DNA of 64,000 nucleotides from Nitrosopumilus piranensis (GCF_000875775.1 NZ_CP010868.1:806001-870000), one strand, 5' to 3'. Counted from the stretch's first letter, positions 44,278-53,424 are shown. Numbers and translations: made by a program. Notes: a model not told the origin generated them from the letters alone.

Positions 44278-45403
44278 TTGGCTGCATCAAAGATAAAGAA
44301 ACCTGTCGCAAAAAAAATCAACAACTAAAAAGGCTACAAAAAAAAGTTTAACAAAAAAGACTGCAACTAAAAAAACTGTTAAAAAAACACCAAAAAAAGC
44401 AGCTAGCAAAAAAATTACAAAATCAAAGCGCATCAAAGTAATTTGTATTTCTCATAAAGAAGATGCTGATGGCATTAGCTCTGCAGCATTAATTCGACAA
44501 GCATTTGGCGGAGATGCTGTATTAGTTGATTATCCTGGTCAGATGGAGGCATTACAACAAGTAATTAAAGATGAAAAATTAAAATCATTATACATCTGTG
44601 ATTTGGGTCTGAGTAAAAAAACTCAAGATGAGTTTATTGATATTATGAAAACTTTGAGAAAAAATAAAGTTTCAATTACATACATTGATCACCATGATAT
44701 TGATCCTAATGTTGTAAAGTCCTTGCAAAAACTCAAAGTCAAAGTAATTCATGACATAAACGAATGTACCACTGTTCAAGTTTACAATGCTTTCAAATCA
44801 AAACTAAATGAGCATGCCACCTTTGTTGCAACATGTGCTGCTATTACTGATTATATGGAAGACCGCCCATTAGGTTCTAAATTACTTCAAATGTATGATA
44901 GACAATTTGCACTCATTAGTGCTACTGTTCTAACATACAATATTGTTGGACACCAAAAGGAACCTGATTATCTGTTGTATTTGGTTGAAGAGCTAGCCGA
45001 ATCTAAATTCCCTCATGACATTCCAAACACCTTTGAGTTTGCACAAATTCAAGTTGAAAAATTATCACAAATGATTGCCAAAGTCAAGGCAGGCATGAAA
45101 ACAATGAAGAATCTTGGATACATGGAGATTACCGATGCAGGTGCTAGTGGTGCTGTCAACTTTGTGATGGGATTATCTGGAAAAGATGTTGGTGTTGCAT
45201 ACAAAGAAAGAGTAGATCATGGAATCTATGCTGTATCTGTTAGAGGCTCTAAAAACTGCAAAGTGCATTTGGGAAAAATCGTCAATATTCTGGCAACTGA
45301 TCTTGGTGGCTCTGGCGGTGGCCATAACAGAGCATGTGGTGCAGTAATCCCAAAACCAAAAATAAAAAAATTCATTACAGAATTAAATAAAAAAATAAAA
45401 TAA
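44278..45403 (+). CDS. DHH-family phosphoesterase (RecJ/NrnA-like), frame interrupted in an A8 tract
   Basis: From the TTG at 44278 the protein reads MAASKIKKPVAKK, then the frame must slip by one base in A8 (44310-44317) to continue STTKKATKKSLTKK and a Lys-rich tail into KEDADGISSAALI. Downstream catalytic motifs are intact: DHH motif I DADG, Asp in ICDLGLS, YIDHHDI, TDYMED and the DHHA1 glycine motif GGSGGGHNRACG. No ATG, GTG or TTG exists in the downstream frame before the ATG at 44543, which lies after motif I, so a functional product needs the slip (or the tract is mis-sequenced). Family members are 5'-3' exonucleases or nanoRNA/c-di-nucleotide phosphodiesterases. Confidence 0.75.
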
Positions 45404-45826
45404 TCACTGTAAGAATCTAGGTATTCTTTTTGCAACATGGGCAATTGAAATTCTACCTGGACCTGCTGCAATAATTGCCAGCACTGCTGCAAGCATCACC
45501 AAATCCCATTCCCATCCTCCTTGGGATACAAAGAATCCACTTTCCCATCTAATGTGAAATATTGCTCCAAGCAAAATTATTGCAAACACTGCACCAGTAA
45601 TCCTGGTTAGAACTCCTGCAATCAACAAGATTCCTCCAATGAATTCAGCTAATGCAATTGGTAATTGCATTTCTGGAGGCATCCCAATACTTGATAACCA
45701 TTCTTGCCAACTAGGATCAAACTTCTTTAGACTGTGTACAAGAAATATGGCTCCTATCGAAGCACTGATTCCCCAATGGGTGATGTCATGCAAGATGTTT
45801 CCTTTGAGAACTGCTTCTGTTTTCAT
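45404..45826 (-). CDS. DoxX-family membrane protein
   Basis: 140 aa with four hydrophobic segments (ISASIGAIFLVHSLKKF, ALAEFIGGILLIAGVL, ITGAVFAIILLGAIF, DLVMLAAVLAIIAAG). The pattern FxGGxLLIxGxLTR is typical of DoxX/DUF4870-like quinol-associated membrane proteins. Exact reaction unknown. Its stop lies directly next to the DHH gene stop (no gap), convergent. Confidence 0.85.
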   Translation of the reverse strand: MKTEAVLKGNILHDITHWGISASIGAIFLVHSLKKFDPSWQEWLSSIGMPPEMQLPIALAEFIGGILLIAGVLTRITGAVFAIILLGAIFHIRWESGFFVSQGGWEWDLVMLAAVLAIIAAGPGRISIAHVAKRIPRFLQ

Positions 45827-45923
45827 GCGTACACGACCTTGAATTTTATTAAAAGGATTTTTCCAAATTAAACCCCAAGTTGGAACAATTGTTTAATATT
45901 TTGTAAACTCAATTTATTGCAAA

Positions 45924-47030
45924 TTGAACTTCAAAGTAGTACTTCCTGTCATAGCAGTTGCTATTGCAGTTGGTGTATTGGTAATTTCTTTTGATGACAA
46001 CTCTGTTAAAGTTACTCCTAGTACTACAAATTCTGAGATTCAAGGCACTGAATTAACAGTAATGGAAACTGATGGGGTAAAGCATCTGATTCCACTTGAA
46101 AAAATTAAAGGTGGAGGACCTCCTAAAGATGGAATTCCATCAATTGACAATCCTGTGTTTGCAACAGTTTCTGATTCTCAATTCATGTCTGATTCTGATA
46201 CTGTAATTGGTCTGGAAATTAATGGTGAGGCAAAAGCCTATCCAATATTCATTTTAGTATGGCATGAAATTGTAAATGACAGAGTTGATAGCACTCCAGT
46301 GGCTGTGACCTATTGCCCCTTATGTTATACAAATCAAGTTTTTAAGAGAATTATTGATGGACAAGAAGTAGAGTTTGGCACATCAGGAAAACTCTACAAC
46401 AGTAATTTGTTGATGTATGATAGACTAACTGAATCTTATTGGAGTCAGGCACTTGGAAAAGCTGTAAAAGGTGAACTTACTGGATATCAACTTGACTTGG
46501 TTCCATTTGATGTGATTACTTGGGGTGATTGGAAGAAACTTCATCCTGACACACTAGTGTTAACTACTGATACTGGATATATCAGATCATATGCAACTGA
46601 TCCATATGGAAATTATTACACAGAACCTCGAATAATGTTTCCAGTAGAAAACAACGATGATAGAATGCATCCTAAGGAAATTATCATCGGATTTAATCAA
46701 GATGGTATTTACAAAGCTTACAAACAAAGTGACATTGAATCCAAAACAATAATCAATGACTCTATTGGTGATGTTCCTTTAGTTTTGATGTCTTTGTATT
46801 CTGAAAATTCTCGTGCATTTGAGAGAACTATCAATGGTCAAGTTTTAGAATTTGAATATTCTAATGGAAAAATAATTGACATTCAAACAAACTCTGAATG
46901 GAATTATGATGGTTTTGCAATATCTGGCCAATATGAAGGAAAACAACTTCAAAGGATGCCAATTGAGCCTGGATTTTGGTTTGAATGGGTTGCATTTCAT
47001 CCTCAAACTCTAGTTTATGGTGATGTATGA
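45924..47030 (+). CDS. DUF3179 family exported protein
   Basis: 368 aa starting with TTG. N-terminal signal/anchor (VVLPVIAVAIAVGVLVISF). The DUF3179 core is visible: GGGPPKDGIPSIDNPVF, IGLEINGEAKAYPIFILVWHEIVND, VAVTYCPLCYTNQVF (two cysteines), FGTSGKLYNSNLLMYDR, YWSQALGKAVKGEL. Extracellular; biochemical role not known for the family. Overlaps the next gene by 4 nt (ATGA), so the two are coupled. Confidence 0.88.
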   Translation: MNFKVVLPVIAVAIAVGVLVISFDDNSVKVTPSTTNSEIQGTELTVMETDGVKHLIPLEKIKGGGPPKDGIPSIDNPVFATVSDSQFMSDSDTVIGLEINGEAKAYPIFILVWHEIVNDRVDSTPVAVTYCPLCYTNQVFKRIIDGQEVEFGTSGKLYNSNLLMYDRLTESYWSQALGKAVKGELTGYQLDLVPFDVITWGDWKKLHPDTLVLTTDTGYIRSYATDPYGNYYTEPRIMFPVENNDDRMHPKEIIIGFNQDGIYKAYKQSDIESKTIINDSIGDVPLVLMSLYSENSRAFERTINGQVLEFEYSNGKIIDIQTNSEWNYDGFAISGQYEGKQLQRMPIEPGFWFEWVAFHPQTLVYGDV

Positions 47031-47518
47031 TGAGACCTATTCAAAAAGCAATTCTTGTGGGAATATTGACAATAGTTGTTTATCTTTCAGTAGTTGTAGC
47101 TACAACTCCTGCATTAGAACCTCTTGCAGCAATTAGTGCAGCATTTCAGCTAAACTCTATTGTCATATTTGGCATGGGTATTGGAATTGGTCTTCAAATA
47201 TTTTTGTCTGAAAAAAGCAAACTTCTTGGATGCAAATTAAGTGTTAAGAGAAAAGCATTTGGTGGAAATTCTGGAAGTACGGCTGCCACGTCATTTTTTT
47301 CATTTTTCTCTCTTGTCCCACTTGGTTGCTGTGGTTGGTGGCTCTATGCATTATCTTTACTTCCAAGTGTAGTTGGAACTGGAGTTTCTGCTATTCTAAT
47401 AGAGCATAGTCAAGTCTTAGCATATTCTGGTCTGGCAATAATCTTTGGATTTGCAGGACTAACTGCATTAAAACTAAAAAAAGAGCAGAGATTACAAAAT
47501 TCACTTAATCTTAATTGA
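47027..47518 (+). CDS. Four-helix membrane protein coupled to DUF3179
   Basis: 163 aa with about four transmembrane segments (AILVGILTIVVYLSVVVA, NSIVIFGMGIGIGLQIFL, FFSFFSLVPLGCCGWWLYAL, LAYSGLAIIFGFAGLTAL). A CC pair lies in the third. Translationally coupled to the DUF3179 gene, so probably a membrane partner. The 3' end overlaps the convergent PNPOx-like gene by 18 nt. Confidence 0.7.
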   Translation: MMRPIQKAILVGILTIVVYLSVVVATTPALEPLAAISAAFQLNSIVIFGMGIGIGLQIFLSEKSKLLGCKLSVKRKAFGGNSGSTAATSFFSFFSLVPLGCCGWWLYALSLLPSVVGTGVSAILIEHSQVLAYSGLAIIFGFAGLTALKLKKEQRLQNSLNLN

Positions 47519-47872
47519 GAATGCCAAAAGTTCTCCCTTACTTTTTGTCAAGAATCTTGCCATTTTGGAGAAAAATCCATATTTTTTGTCTCTTCTCTTT
47601 ACAGCTTCTTTGATTTTCTCTTCATCTAAAATTTCAGCAATACCTGAAACCCATTTTCCTTTAATGTCTCCCTTTATTGTACACGTTGCAATTTTTACTT
47701 GATTATTATTTTTGAGACGCTTTACTTTTCCTGTTTGGTCCCGAGTCACAACAAAAATTTGATTGTCCTTTATTGTAAACCAGACAGGTGTTCTGACTGG
47801 TGTTCCATTTTTCCTATAGGTCTCAACTGAGATGTATTTTTCAGACTCTATCTCTTCTAAGTACTTCAACAC
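47501..47872 (-). CDS. PPOX-class F420/FMN-dependent oxidoreductase family protein
   Basis: 123 aa small split-barrel. SEKYISVETYRKNGTPVRTPVWFTIKDNQIFVVT and GKVKRLKNNNQVKIATC are the signature segments of the F420-binding Rv2061-like group. Substrate unknown. Convergent with 47027-47518. Confidence 0.82.
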   Translation of the reverse strand: MLKYLEEIESEKYISVETYRKNGTPVRTPVWFTIKDNQIFVVTRDQTGKVKRLKNNNQVKIATCTIKGDIKGKWVSGIAEILDEEKIKEAVKRRDKKYGFFSKMARFLTKSKGELLAFSIKIK

Positions 47873-47890
47873 TTAGCCTTGATTTATGAA

Positions 47891-48046
47891 TCATTTAGGT
47901 TTATTCTTGAGTCTTCTGAGTATCTTTTTTACTTGTCTATATGCAATGACTGGAGGGATACAATATGGGCATCCTATTTGAGCAATCGAACAACAGCAAT
48001 AACACTGACACTCTCCTTTTTCGTGATTACATTCTTGGCAGGTCAT
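47891..48046 (-). CDS. Small cysteine-rich protein (51 aa)
   Basis: ATG at 48046, stop at 47891: MTCQECNHEKGECQCYCCCS followed by IGCPYC and a basic helix (YRQVKKILRRLKNK). Ten cysteines in 51 residues, several as CxxC, indicate metal binding. It overlaps the end of the zinc-ribbon gene by 20 nt on the same strand, supporting co-translation. Confidence 0.6.
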   Translation of the reverse strand: MTCQECNHEKGECQCYCCCSIAQIGCPYCIPPVIAYRQVKKILRRLKNKPK

Positions 48047-48224
48047 ATTTTTTACTTCTAGCTCTAGATCTTAATCTTGTTTTGCAACAAGGACATATGT
48101 TTTCTTCTGTAAGAAAAAATATTGCACATAACGAACACCACTTTTGTCCTATTTTGTAACGAAGATTATTTGTAAATGATGTTGATTTCAATCGCTCACA
48201 CACTCCTTTGCATATCTGAACCAT
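48027..48224 (-). CDS. Small zinc-ribbon protein
   Basis: 65 aa, MVQICKGVCERLKSTSFTNN. Cys pairs CKGVC, CSLC and CPCC form a treble-clef or ribbon; the tail is basic (RLRSRARSKK). Its pattern (basic N-terminal half, CxxC...CPCC) is that of small thaumarchaeal proteins of unknown function often found in many copies. Followed by an overlapping Cys-rich gene. Confidence 0.68.
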   Translation of the reverse strand: MVQICKGVCERLKSTSFTNNLRYKIGQKWCSLCAIFFLTEENICPCCKTRLRSRARSKKYDLPRM

Positions 48225-48268
48225 GATTCAAATTATTAGAAAATCTATTTAAGAAAATTTCCAAATTC

Positions 48269-49546
48269 TCAATTTTTATCTCCAGTTATTTCATCAAACG
48301 CACAAGACGCAGTAAGATCACCTGTAACATTTATCATTGTTCTAATCATGTCCAAAATTCTATCTACTGAAAGTAACAGTAAGATCCCAACTGGGGGAAT
48401 GCCAACTGTAATTAGTATTGTTGATAAGACAATTACTCCTGCACCTGGTACTGCGGGGGTTCCAATAGAAGCTAAAAGTGAGGTTATGATAATCACTAGT
48501 ATTGATATCATGCTCAACTCTATTGCGAAAAGCTGTGCCAAAAAGAAGACTGCTATTACTTGATACAATGCAGTACCATCCATGTTTATGGTTGTTCCAA
48601 GTGGAATTACAAATTTTGAAACTCTGTTATCTATTTTCAGATCCTCTTCTGCAGTCTTTAGTGTAACTGGCATTGTAGCCATTGAACTGGCTGTTGAAAA
48701 GGCAAGAGTTTGTGGATTGCGGAATTTTGAGAATGTAGAAAATATTGGTCTTTTTGCTACAAACTTTAAGATAAACGCGTATACTAATAACATGATTCCA
48801 AGACCTAGGATTACTGTGGTCATGTATACCCCCAGCCCAACCATTGTCTCTATGCCTACAGTAGCTACCATTCCAATGATCAAACCAAAAACTGCAAACG
48901 GTACAATCTTCATGGAGATTAATAAAATGTGTAATGTGATTTTTTGAATTGATTCTAGTAAATCTAACAATGATTTAGTAGATTCCTTTGGAAGAACTGC
49001 CATTGATAGTCCTACAATAACTGCCATGACCAAGATGCTAAACATCTGTCCTTCAAGATATGAAGAAATTGGATTTCTTGGAATTATGTTGGATACTGCA
49101 TTTGGAATATCTTCAAATGAAAAACCTTCTGTGACTTTAAGATCATCTTCTGAAATGTCATGAGCTTCTTGAAGTGAAGTAAGATCAAGCATGCTTCCTG
49201 GAGCAATAATGGATGCAAGAAGTACTGCTACAAGTATTGAAATTGTTGTAGTAATTACAAAGTATGTTCCAATACCTAACCCTAATGTTTTCATTTTTTC
49301 TTTTGCTCCTATATTGGTAATGGCAACTACAATTGATGCAAAAATTAATGGAACAATGATCATCAAAATTATACTCAAAAATATGTTGGCAGGAATTTTG
49401 AGATATGATGAAAGAGAACTCAAAGTATCCTCATCTAATCCAACACCAACATCATCTCCTAAGACCAACCCTACTCCTAATCCAAGCAGCAAAGAGATTA
49501 CAACTTGCAACCACAAGTTTTTAAAAATATAATTTTTTAATGTCAT
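48269..49546 (-). CDS. Dicarboxylate/amino acid:cation symporter (DAACS/GltP family)
   Basis: 425 aa with eight to ten membrane helices and two hairpin loops. Family signatures: AFSTASSMATMPVTLK (serine-rich HP1), TTINMDGTALYQ (NMDGT sodium/substrate motif in helix 7) and ASIGTPAVPGAGVIVL (HP2). It would import glutamate, aspartate or C4-dicarboxylates with Na+ or H+. For an autotroph this suggests uptake of organic nitrogen or carbon. Monocistronic by context. Confidence 0.92.
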   Translation of the reverse strand: MTLKNYIFKNLWLQVVISLLLGLGVGLVLGDDVGVGLDEDTLSSLSSYLKIPANIFLSIILMIIVPLIFASIVVAITNIGAKEKMKTLGLGIGTYFVITTTISILVAVLLASIIAPGSMLDLTSLQEAHDISEDDLKVTEGFSFEDIPNAVSNIIPRNPISSYLEGQMFSILVMAVIVGLSMAVLPKESTKSLLDLLESIQKITLHILLISMKIVPFAVFGLIIGMVATVGIETMVGLGVYMTTVILGLGIMLLVYAFILKFVAKRPIFSTFSKFRNPQTLAFSTASSMATMPVTLKTAEEDLKIDNRVSKFVIPLGTTINMDGTALYQVIAVFFLAQLFAIELSMISILVIIITSLLASIGTPAVPGAGVIVLSTILITVGIPPVGILLLLSVDRILDMIRTMINVTGDLTASCAFDEITGDKN

Positions 49547-49609
49547 GGATGCTCTTAGGGTTTCACCATTTTCATTTGATATAAGAACTACTAACAGAAT
49601 CTGTGAATT

Positions 49610-50065
49610 CTAATCTGATAGTTCAACTATTGCGTCAATTTCAGTCATTGAATCAAGTGGTAAGCTAGTAACCCCTACTGCAATTCTTGAATGCTTTCCC
49701 TTTTCTCCAAAGACCTCAAACATCAAGTCTGATGCTGGGTTGATAACTTTTGGTTGCTGGGAAAATTCTGGAATTGAATTGACAAATCCTGACAGTCTTA
49801 CAATTCTAGATACTTTGTCCAAACTTCCTGTCTCTCTTTTGATTTGAGCTAGTATGTTTATTGCACAACTTTTAGCTGATTTCTGAGCAGTCTCCAAATT
49901 ATCATCTGAGACCTTTCCAGTGTATGCTACTTTGCCATTTTCTAATGGAATTTGCCCTGATATGAAAAGTAAATTTCCTGTCTTGACTACTGGGATATAA
50001 TTTCCTGCAGGTACTGGGGCTTGTGGTAACTCTATTCCTAGTTCTTTGAGTTTTTTTTCAGACAA
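49610..50065 (-). CDS. RidA/YjgF family protein
   Basis: 151 aa, longer than the usual ~125. Conserved FISGQIPLENGKVAYTGKVSDD, SCAINILAQIKRETGSLDKV and the arginine in GKHSRIAVGVTSLPLDS. RidA enzymes hydrolyse reactive enamine/imine intermediates from amino acid metabolism. No neighbouring operon partner. Start at 50065. Confidence 0.9.
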   Translation of the reverse strand: MSEKKLKELGIELPQAPVPAGNYIPVVKTGNLLFISGQIPLENGKVAYTGKVSDDNLETAQKSAKSCAINILAQIKRETGSLDKVSRIVRLSGFVNSIPEFSQQPKVINPASDLMFEVFGEKGKHSRIAVGVTSLPLDSMTEIDAIVELSD

Positions 50066-50244
50066 GATATTAGTTGCGTTTTTTTAGTCTGATTTTAATT
50101 TTTACTTACTGACTATCAGGGTATGTTTAGTTTTCATTTTAATAATATACACTGAGTAAAATCTAAAGAAATGAAATTGATTTGATTTGGAACGGAATCA
50201 ACTACATTATTCCTTAATTATCTATTAATCATTATATGTGAATT

Positions 50245-50376
50245 ATGAAAAAACAAACAAAGAAACCACAAATTAACAAAAACAATAAAACAAAACCTGA
50301 AAATCTTATGAAAAAGGAATATGTCGAGACTCTTGAAGAATTAAAAAAAGAAATCCAAAAGGATGTGAAAAAATAA
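50245..50376 (+). CDS. 43-aa lysine-rich protein
   Basis: MKKQTKKPQINKNNKTKPEN..., a basic tail followed by an amphipathic helix (YVETLEELKKEIQKDVKK). Its stop is followed at once by the ATG of the C2H2 gene. No family recognised, but the coupling supports expression. Confidence 0.5.
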   Translation: MKKQTKKPQINKNNKTKPENLMKKEYVETLEELKKEIQKDVKK

Positions 50377-50493
50377 ATGACATACCATTGCAAATATTGT
50401 AAATTCACTTGGGATTCGTCTGAAGGAGATAGTCAAAAATTACTTTTACATGAAAAAACTCACAAAAAGTTAGAGATATACGTTGAGGACTAG
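50377..50493 (+). CDS. 38-aa single C2H2 zinc finger
   Basis: MTYHCKYCKFTWDSSEGD...HEKTHKK: C-x2-C and H-x3-H with normal spacing, one finger and little else. It starts directly after the preceding stop. Single-finger micro-proteins recur in this window (16495, 25504) and may act as regulators. Confidence 0.6.
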   Translation: MTYHCKYCKFTWDSSEGDSQKLLLHEKTHKKLEIYVED

Positions 50494-50502
50494 TTGTCAT
50501 AC

Positions 50503-50704
50503 ATAACATTAAATCAAGATGCCTGCAAACATTTTGCATCAATAAAAATCCCTGTAATTTCTTTATGACTGTTTCAGAGTCTTTGATGTCTATCTCTAAA
50601 ACAAGCCCATTCCTTTATCCAAGTTTTTCAACATATTCGGGAGGAATCTCAATTTCAAAGTGATCATCCTGTTTGGTTAATCTGGTTGTTTTTAACAACG
50701 ACAT
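50503..50704 (-). pseudogene. AbrB-like gene with an in-frame TAA
   Basis: From ATG at 50704 the frame reads MSLLKTTRLTKQDDHFEIEI through PPEYVEKLG, then TAA (50615-50617), then continues in the same frame as RNGLVLEIDIKDSETVIKKL. The pieces match a SpoVT/AbrB-type fold with only one codon (probably AAA to TAA) changed. The natural 3' end is uncertain. Either a recent nonsense pseudogene or a sequencing error. Confidence 0.5.
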
Positions 50705-50849
50705 TTTTTGATTAGTGTTCTCTGCTATCTAAGAATGAGTTATTGAAAACTAAATATTTTTTTAAATTTTTTAAAATAATTTGTAAAATTTAAACATGTT
50801 TTAAGGTTTTTTCTAATCCTATTTTAGTGGTGAATGCATACTAGTACTA

Positions 50850-50945
50850 AGGAGCCAACACAATATCCGTTGTCATGTAAACTCCATCGTGTTACTGGTG
50901 CTTGTCTACCGCAGCATTACGTAAAGGATGATTAGTTGGCATCCT
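50850..50945 (+). ncRNA. Candidate structured RNA of about 96 nt (strand uncertain)
   Basis: A relatively GC-rich island in AT-rich intergenic DNA, closed by a terminal helix of 10 bp: AGGA (50850-50853) with TCCT (50942-50945) and GCCAAC (50854-50859) with GTTGGC (50935-50940), with one bulged A. Inside, TGCT/AGCA and GTAA/TTAC stems are possible. It has no ORF. Length is close to a tRNA but no T arm is visible. Not matched to a known RNA family by eye. Confidence 0.45.
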
Positions 50946-51002
50946 GATTTTGAGAAAAAATCTTGATAAAAACTACAAATTCTATGCATATGTATAGAGA
51001 TT

Positions 51003-51860
51003 ATGGAAAAAATTTGCTGGGCAAACACTGAGAACTTTGATGATGCTGGCTATGTAATTGTAGGGATTCCAGATGAATCCAAATCCCATTCATTAAGAAC
51101 AGGCACCGAAGAAGCACCATCAAAAATACGGCAAATATCTAACTTACGAGACTCGTATGATCGAGATGGAACAATATCCTTGGGTCGTCCGTTTAGAGGA
51201 ACTGAAAAAAAAGTATGTGATCTTGGAGATATTGAAAGAAACAAGATTAAAGACACTTTTGAAAAAATTTCCTCCTCATCAAAAATCCCGATTTCAATTG
51301 GAGGTGACCACTCCATCACTTTAGATATAATTACATCCTTGTCAAAAACTAATGAAAAAATATCGCTTGTGTATTTTGACGCACATCCTGATTTTGTTAG
51401 TTCTCATACAAACTATTATGGCTCTGTAATTACTGATGTACTGCCAAATATTGACATTGCATCCAGCATTCAAATAGGAATTCGTACTCCTGAAGAAGAG
51501 GAATTGATGAATATTAAAAAAAATAATTTTAACGTAATTACACCTTTTGATATTAACATACAGGGATTAGAAAAAATAGCCAATTCAGTTATTGATAAAT
51601 TGGGAAAAAATGTTTACGTCTCTTTTGACATGGATTGTGTTGATCCTTCTTTTGCACCTGGAGTTTCTGTTCCTGTACCTCTGGGTTTGAACAGCGTTGA
51701 TTGTGTATATTTACTGCAAAGAATTGCAGAAAAAGGAATCATAGGAATGGACATTATGGAAGTTTGTCCAAAATACGATGTCAAAGACAGAACGTCTCAC
51801 TTGGCTTCTAGAATCATTTCAGAAGTTCTTTTTTCATCAGGTGAAAACAACAATGATTGA
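51003..51860 (+). CDS. Ureohydrolase (arginase/agmatinase family)
   Basis: 285 aa. Mn-binding motifs are all present: SIGGDHSIT, VYFDAHPDF and SFDMDCVDPSFAPG. These enzymes release urea from arginine, agmatine or related guanidino compounds. Substrate choice is open; its coupling (8-nt overlap) with a P5C-dehydrogenase-like gene, and proline dehydrogenase next door, favours arginase or a catabolic role, and the urea could feed ammonia oxidation. Confidence 0.88.
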   Translation: MEKICWANTENFDDAGYVIVGIPDESKSHSLRTGTEEAPSKIRQISNLRDSYDRDGTISLGRPFRGTEKKVCDLGDIERNKIKDTFEKISSSSKIPISIGGDHSITLDIITSLSKTNEKISLVYFDAHPDFVSSHTNYYGSVITDVLPNIDIASSIQIGIRTPEEEELMNIKKNNFNVITPFDINIQGLEKIANSVIDKLGKNVYVSFDMDCVDPSFAPGVSVPVPLGLNSVDCVYLLQRIAEKGIIGMDIMEVCPKYDVKDRTSHLASRIISEVLFSSGENNND

Positions 51861-53424
51861 ATTTCAAAATGAATTCACTTGGGGAAAGGCAGTGTCTACA
51901 AACTCTATCCAAGAATTTCATGAAAAATTTGAAAAATCTTTAGATGGCGCAAAAAAAGAACTTGGAAAAAAATATCCAATTATTGTCAATGGTAAGGAAA
52001 TATATTCTGATGAAAATTTTACTGTAAACTCTCCTGCCAACACTCAAATCAAAATCGCTGAGTTCCCAAAATCTTCCATCTCTGATACAAATAATGCAAT
52101 ATCAAGTGCAAAAAACGCATTTGAAGAGTGGAGTGGCATGCCGTTTCAAAAACGAATTAAATCATTTAGAGATTGTGCCGATTATTTTTCTTCAAAAAAA
52201 TTCTTCTTGGCCTCGATTATGACCTTTGAGAACGGAAAGAATCGCATTGAGGCTATGGGTGATGTTGATGAAGCCATTGACTTTATGCGCTTTTACGCAT
52301 ATCAGATGGAAAAAAATGATGGTTTTTGCAAACAGACCTATCATCCAAGCCCTAATGAAAAAACTCAGGTAATTATGAAGCCTTATGGTGTGTGGGGAAT
52401 TATTTCTCCATTTAACTTCCCTTCTGCAATAGCAATTGGTATGAGTACTGGTGCATTGATTACTGGAAATACTGTGGTCTTAAAACCCGCAAGTGATACT
52501 CCGTTGTCTTCTTTTTATTTTGCCAAATACCTATTTTCAAAAATTCCTGCTGGTGCAATTAATTTTGTTACTGGTTCTGGAAGTATAGTTGGAAAAACTT
52601 TGATTGAAAGCCAAAGTGTTGATGGTATCGCTTTTACTGGTTCAAGAGAAGTTGGGTTGAGAGGATTTCAGGAATTTACAAAGACTACAACAAAACCGTT
52701 CATCTCTGAAATGGGAGGAAAAAACCCTACTATTGTCACGAAAAATGCTGATTTAGAAAAGGCAGTTAATGGTGTTATGAATGCAGCATTTGGTTATGGC
52801 GGACAGAAATGCAGTGCATGTTCCAGAGTTTACGTTCAAAACGAGATTGCAGATAAATTCATTGAAAAGTTAGTTGAAAAAACAAAAGAGATCAAGATTG
52901 GCATGCCTTGGGAAAAAGATGTGTTTCTTGGCCCTATAATTAACTCAGATGCAAAATCAAAATTTGAAGATGCCTCTAAGATAGCTAAAACTGATGGACA
53001 TATTCTAACTGGTGGTTCTTTAATCAAAACTGACTTGTTTGAAAATGGTTATTTTGTGCAGCCCACTATAGTTGAAAAATTGCCTGAGGGACACAAGCTG
53101 ATGAAGGAAGAATTGTTTTTGCCATTTTTGTGTGTACAAAGATATGAGAATTTTGATGATGCGATAAAGCTTGCAAACAAGTCAGAGTACGGATTAACTG
53201 CAGGAATTTTTTCAGAAGATAAAAACCAACTAGAAGAATTTTTCTCAAAAATTCATTCAGGTGTTGTATATGCAAATCGTTCTGCCAGCGCAACTACGGC
53301 TGCCTTGGTATCTAGTCAGCCTTTTGTAGGCTGGAAGAACTCTGGAACCACTGGAAAAGGTGCAGGAGGAGAAAATTATCTACAGCAGTTCTTGAGAACT
53401 CAAACCCAAACTCACTGTGATTGA
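51853..53424 (+). CDS. Aldehyde dehydrogenase, probable 1-pyrroline-5-carboxylate dehydrogenase
   Basis: 523 aa from ATG at 51853 (MIEFQNEFTWGKAVSTN); the longer frame from 51778 lies inside the ureohydrolase. Catalytic Glu in FISEMGGKNPTIV and Cys in GYGGQKCSACSRV are intact; NAD-site WGIISPFNFPSAIAI and FTGSREVG are typical. With proline dehydrogenase convergent to it and the ureohydrolase upstream, oxidation of glutamate semialdehyde to glutamate is the likely reaction. Confidence 0.88.
   Translation: MIEFQNEFTWGKAVSTNSIQEFHEKFEKSLDGAKKELGKKYPIIVNGKEIYSDENFTVNSPANTQIKIAEFPKSSISDTNNAISSAKNAFEEWSGMPFQKRIKSFRDCADYFSSKKFFLASIMTFENGKNRIEAMGDVDEAIDFMRFYAYQMEKNDGFCKQTYHPSPNEKTQVIMKPYGVWGIISPFNFPSAIAIGMSTGALITGNTVVLKPASDTPLSSFYFAKYLFSKIPAGAINFVTGSGSIVGKTLIESQSVDGIAFTGSREVGLRGFQEFTKTTTKPFISEMGGKNPTIVTKNADLEKAVNGVMNAAFGYGGQKCSACSRVYVQNEIADKFIEKLVEKTKEIKIGMPWEKDVFLGPIINSDAKSKFEDASKIAKTDGHILTGGSLIKTDLFENGYFVQPTIVEKLPEGHKLMKEELFLPFLCVQRYENFDDAIKLANKSEYGLTAGIFSEDKNQLEEFFSKIHSGVVYANRSASATTAALVSSQPFVGWKNSGTTGKGAGGENYLQQFLRTQTQTHCD

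Noticed and set aside
50850..50945. tRNA gene
   Set aside because: Length and terminal helix are suggestive, but no T-arm TTC loop or anticodon arm of standard geometry could be fitted.
51778..51852. N-terminal extension of the P5C dehydrogenase
   Set aside because: It lies fully inside the ureohydrolase gene and is not typical of the family; ATG at 51853 fits.
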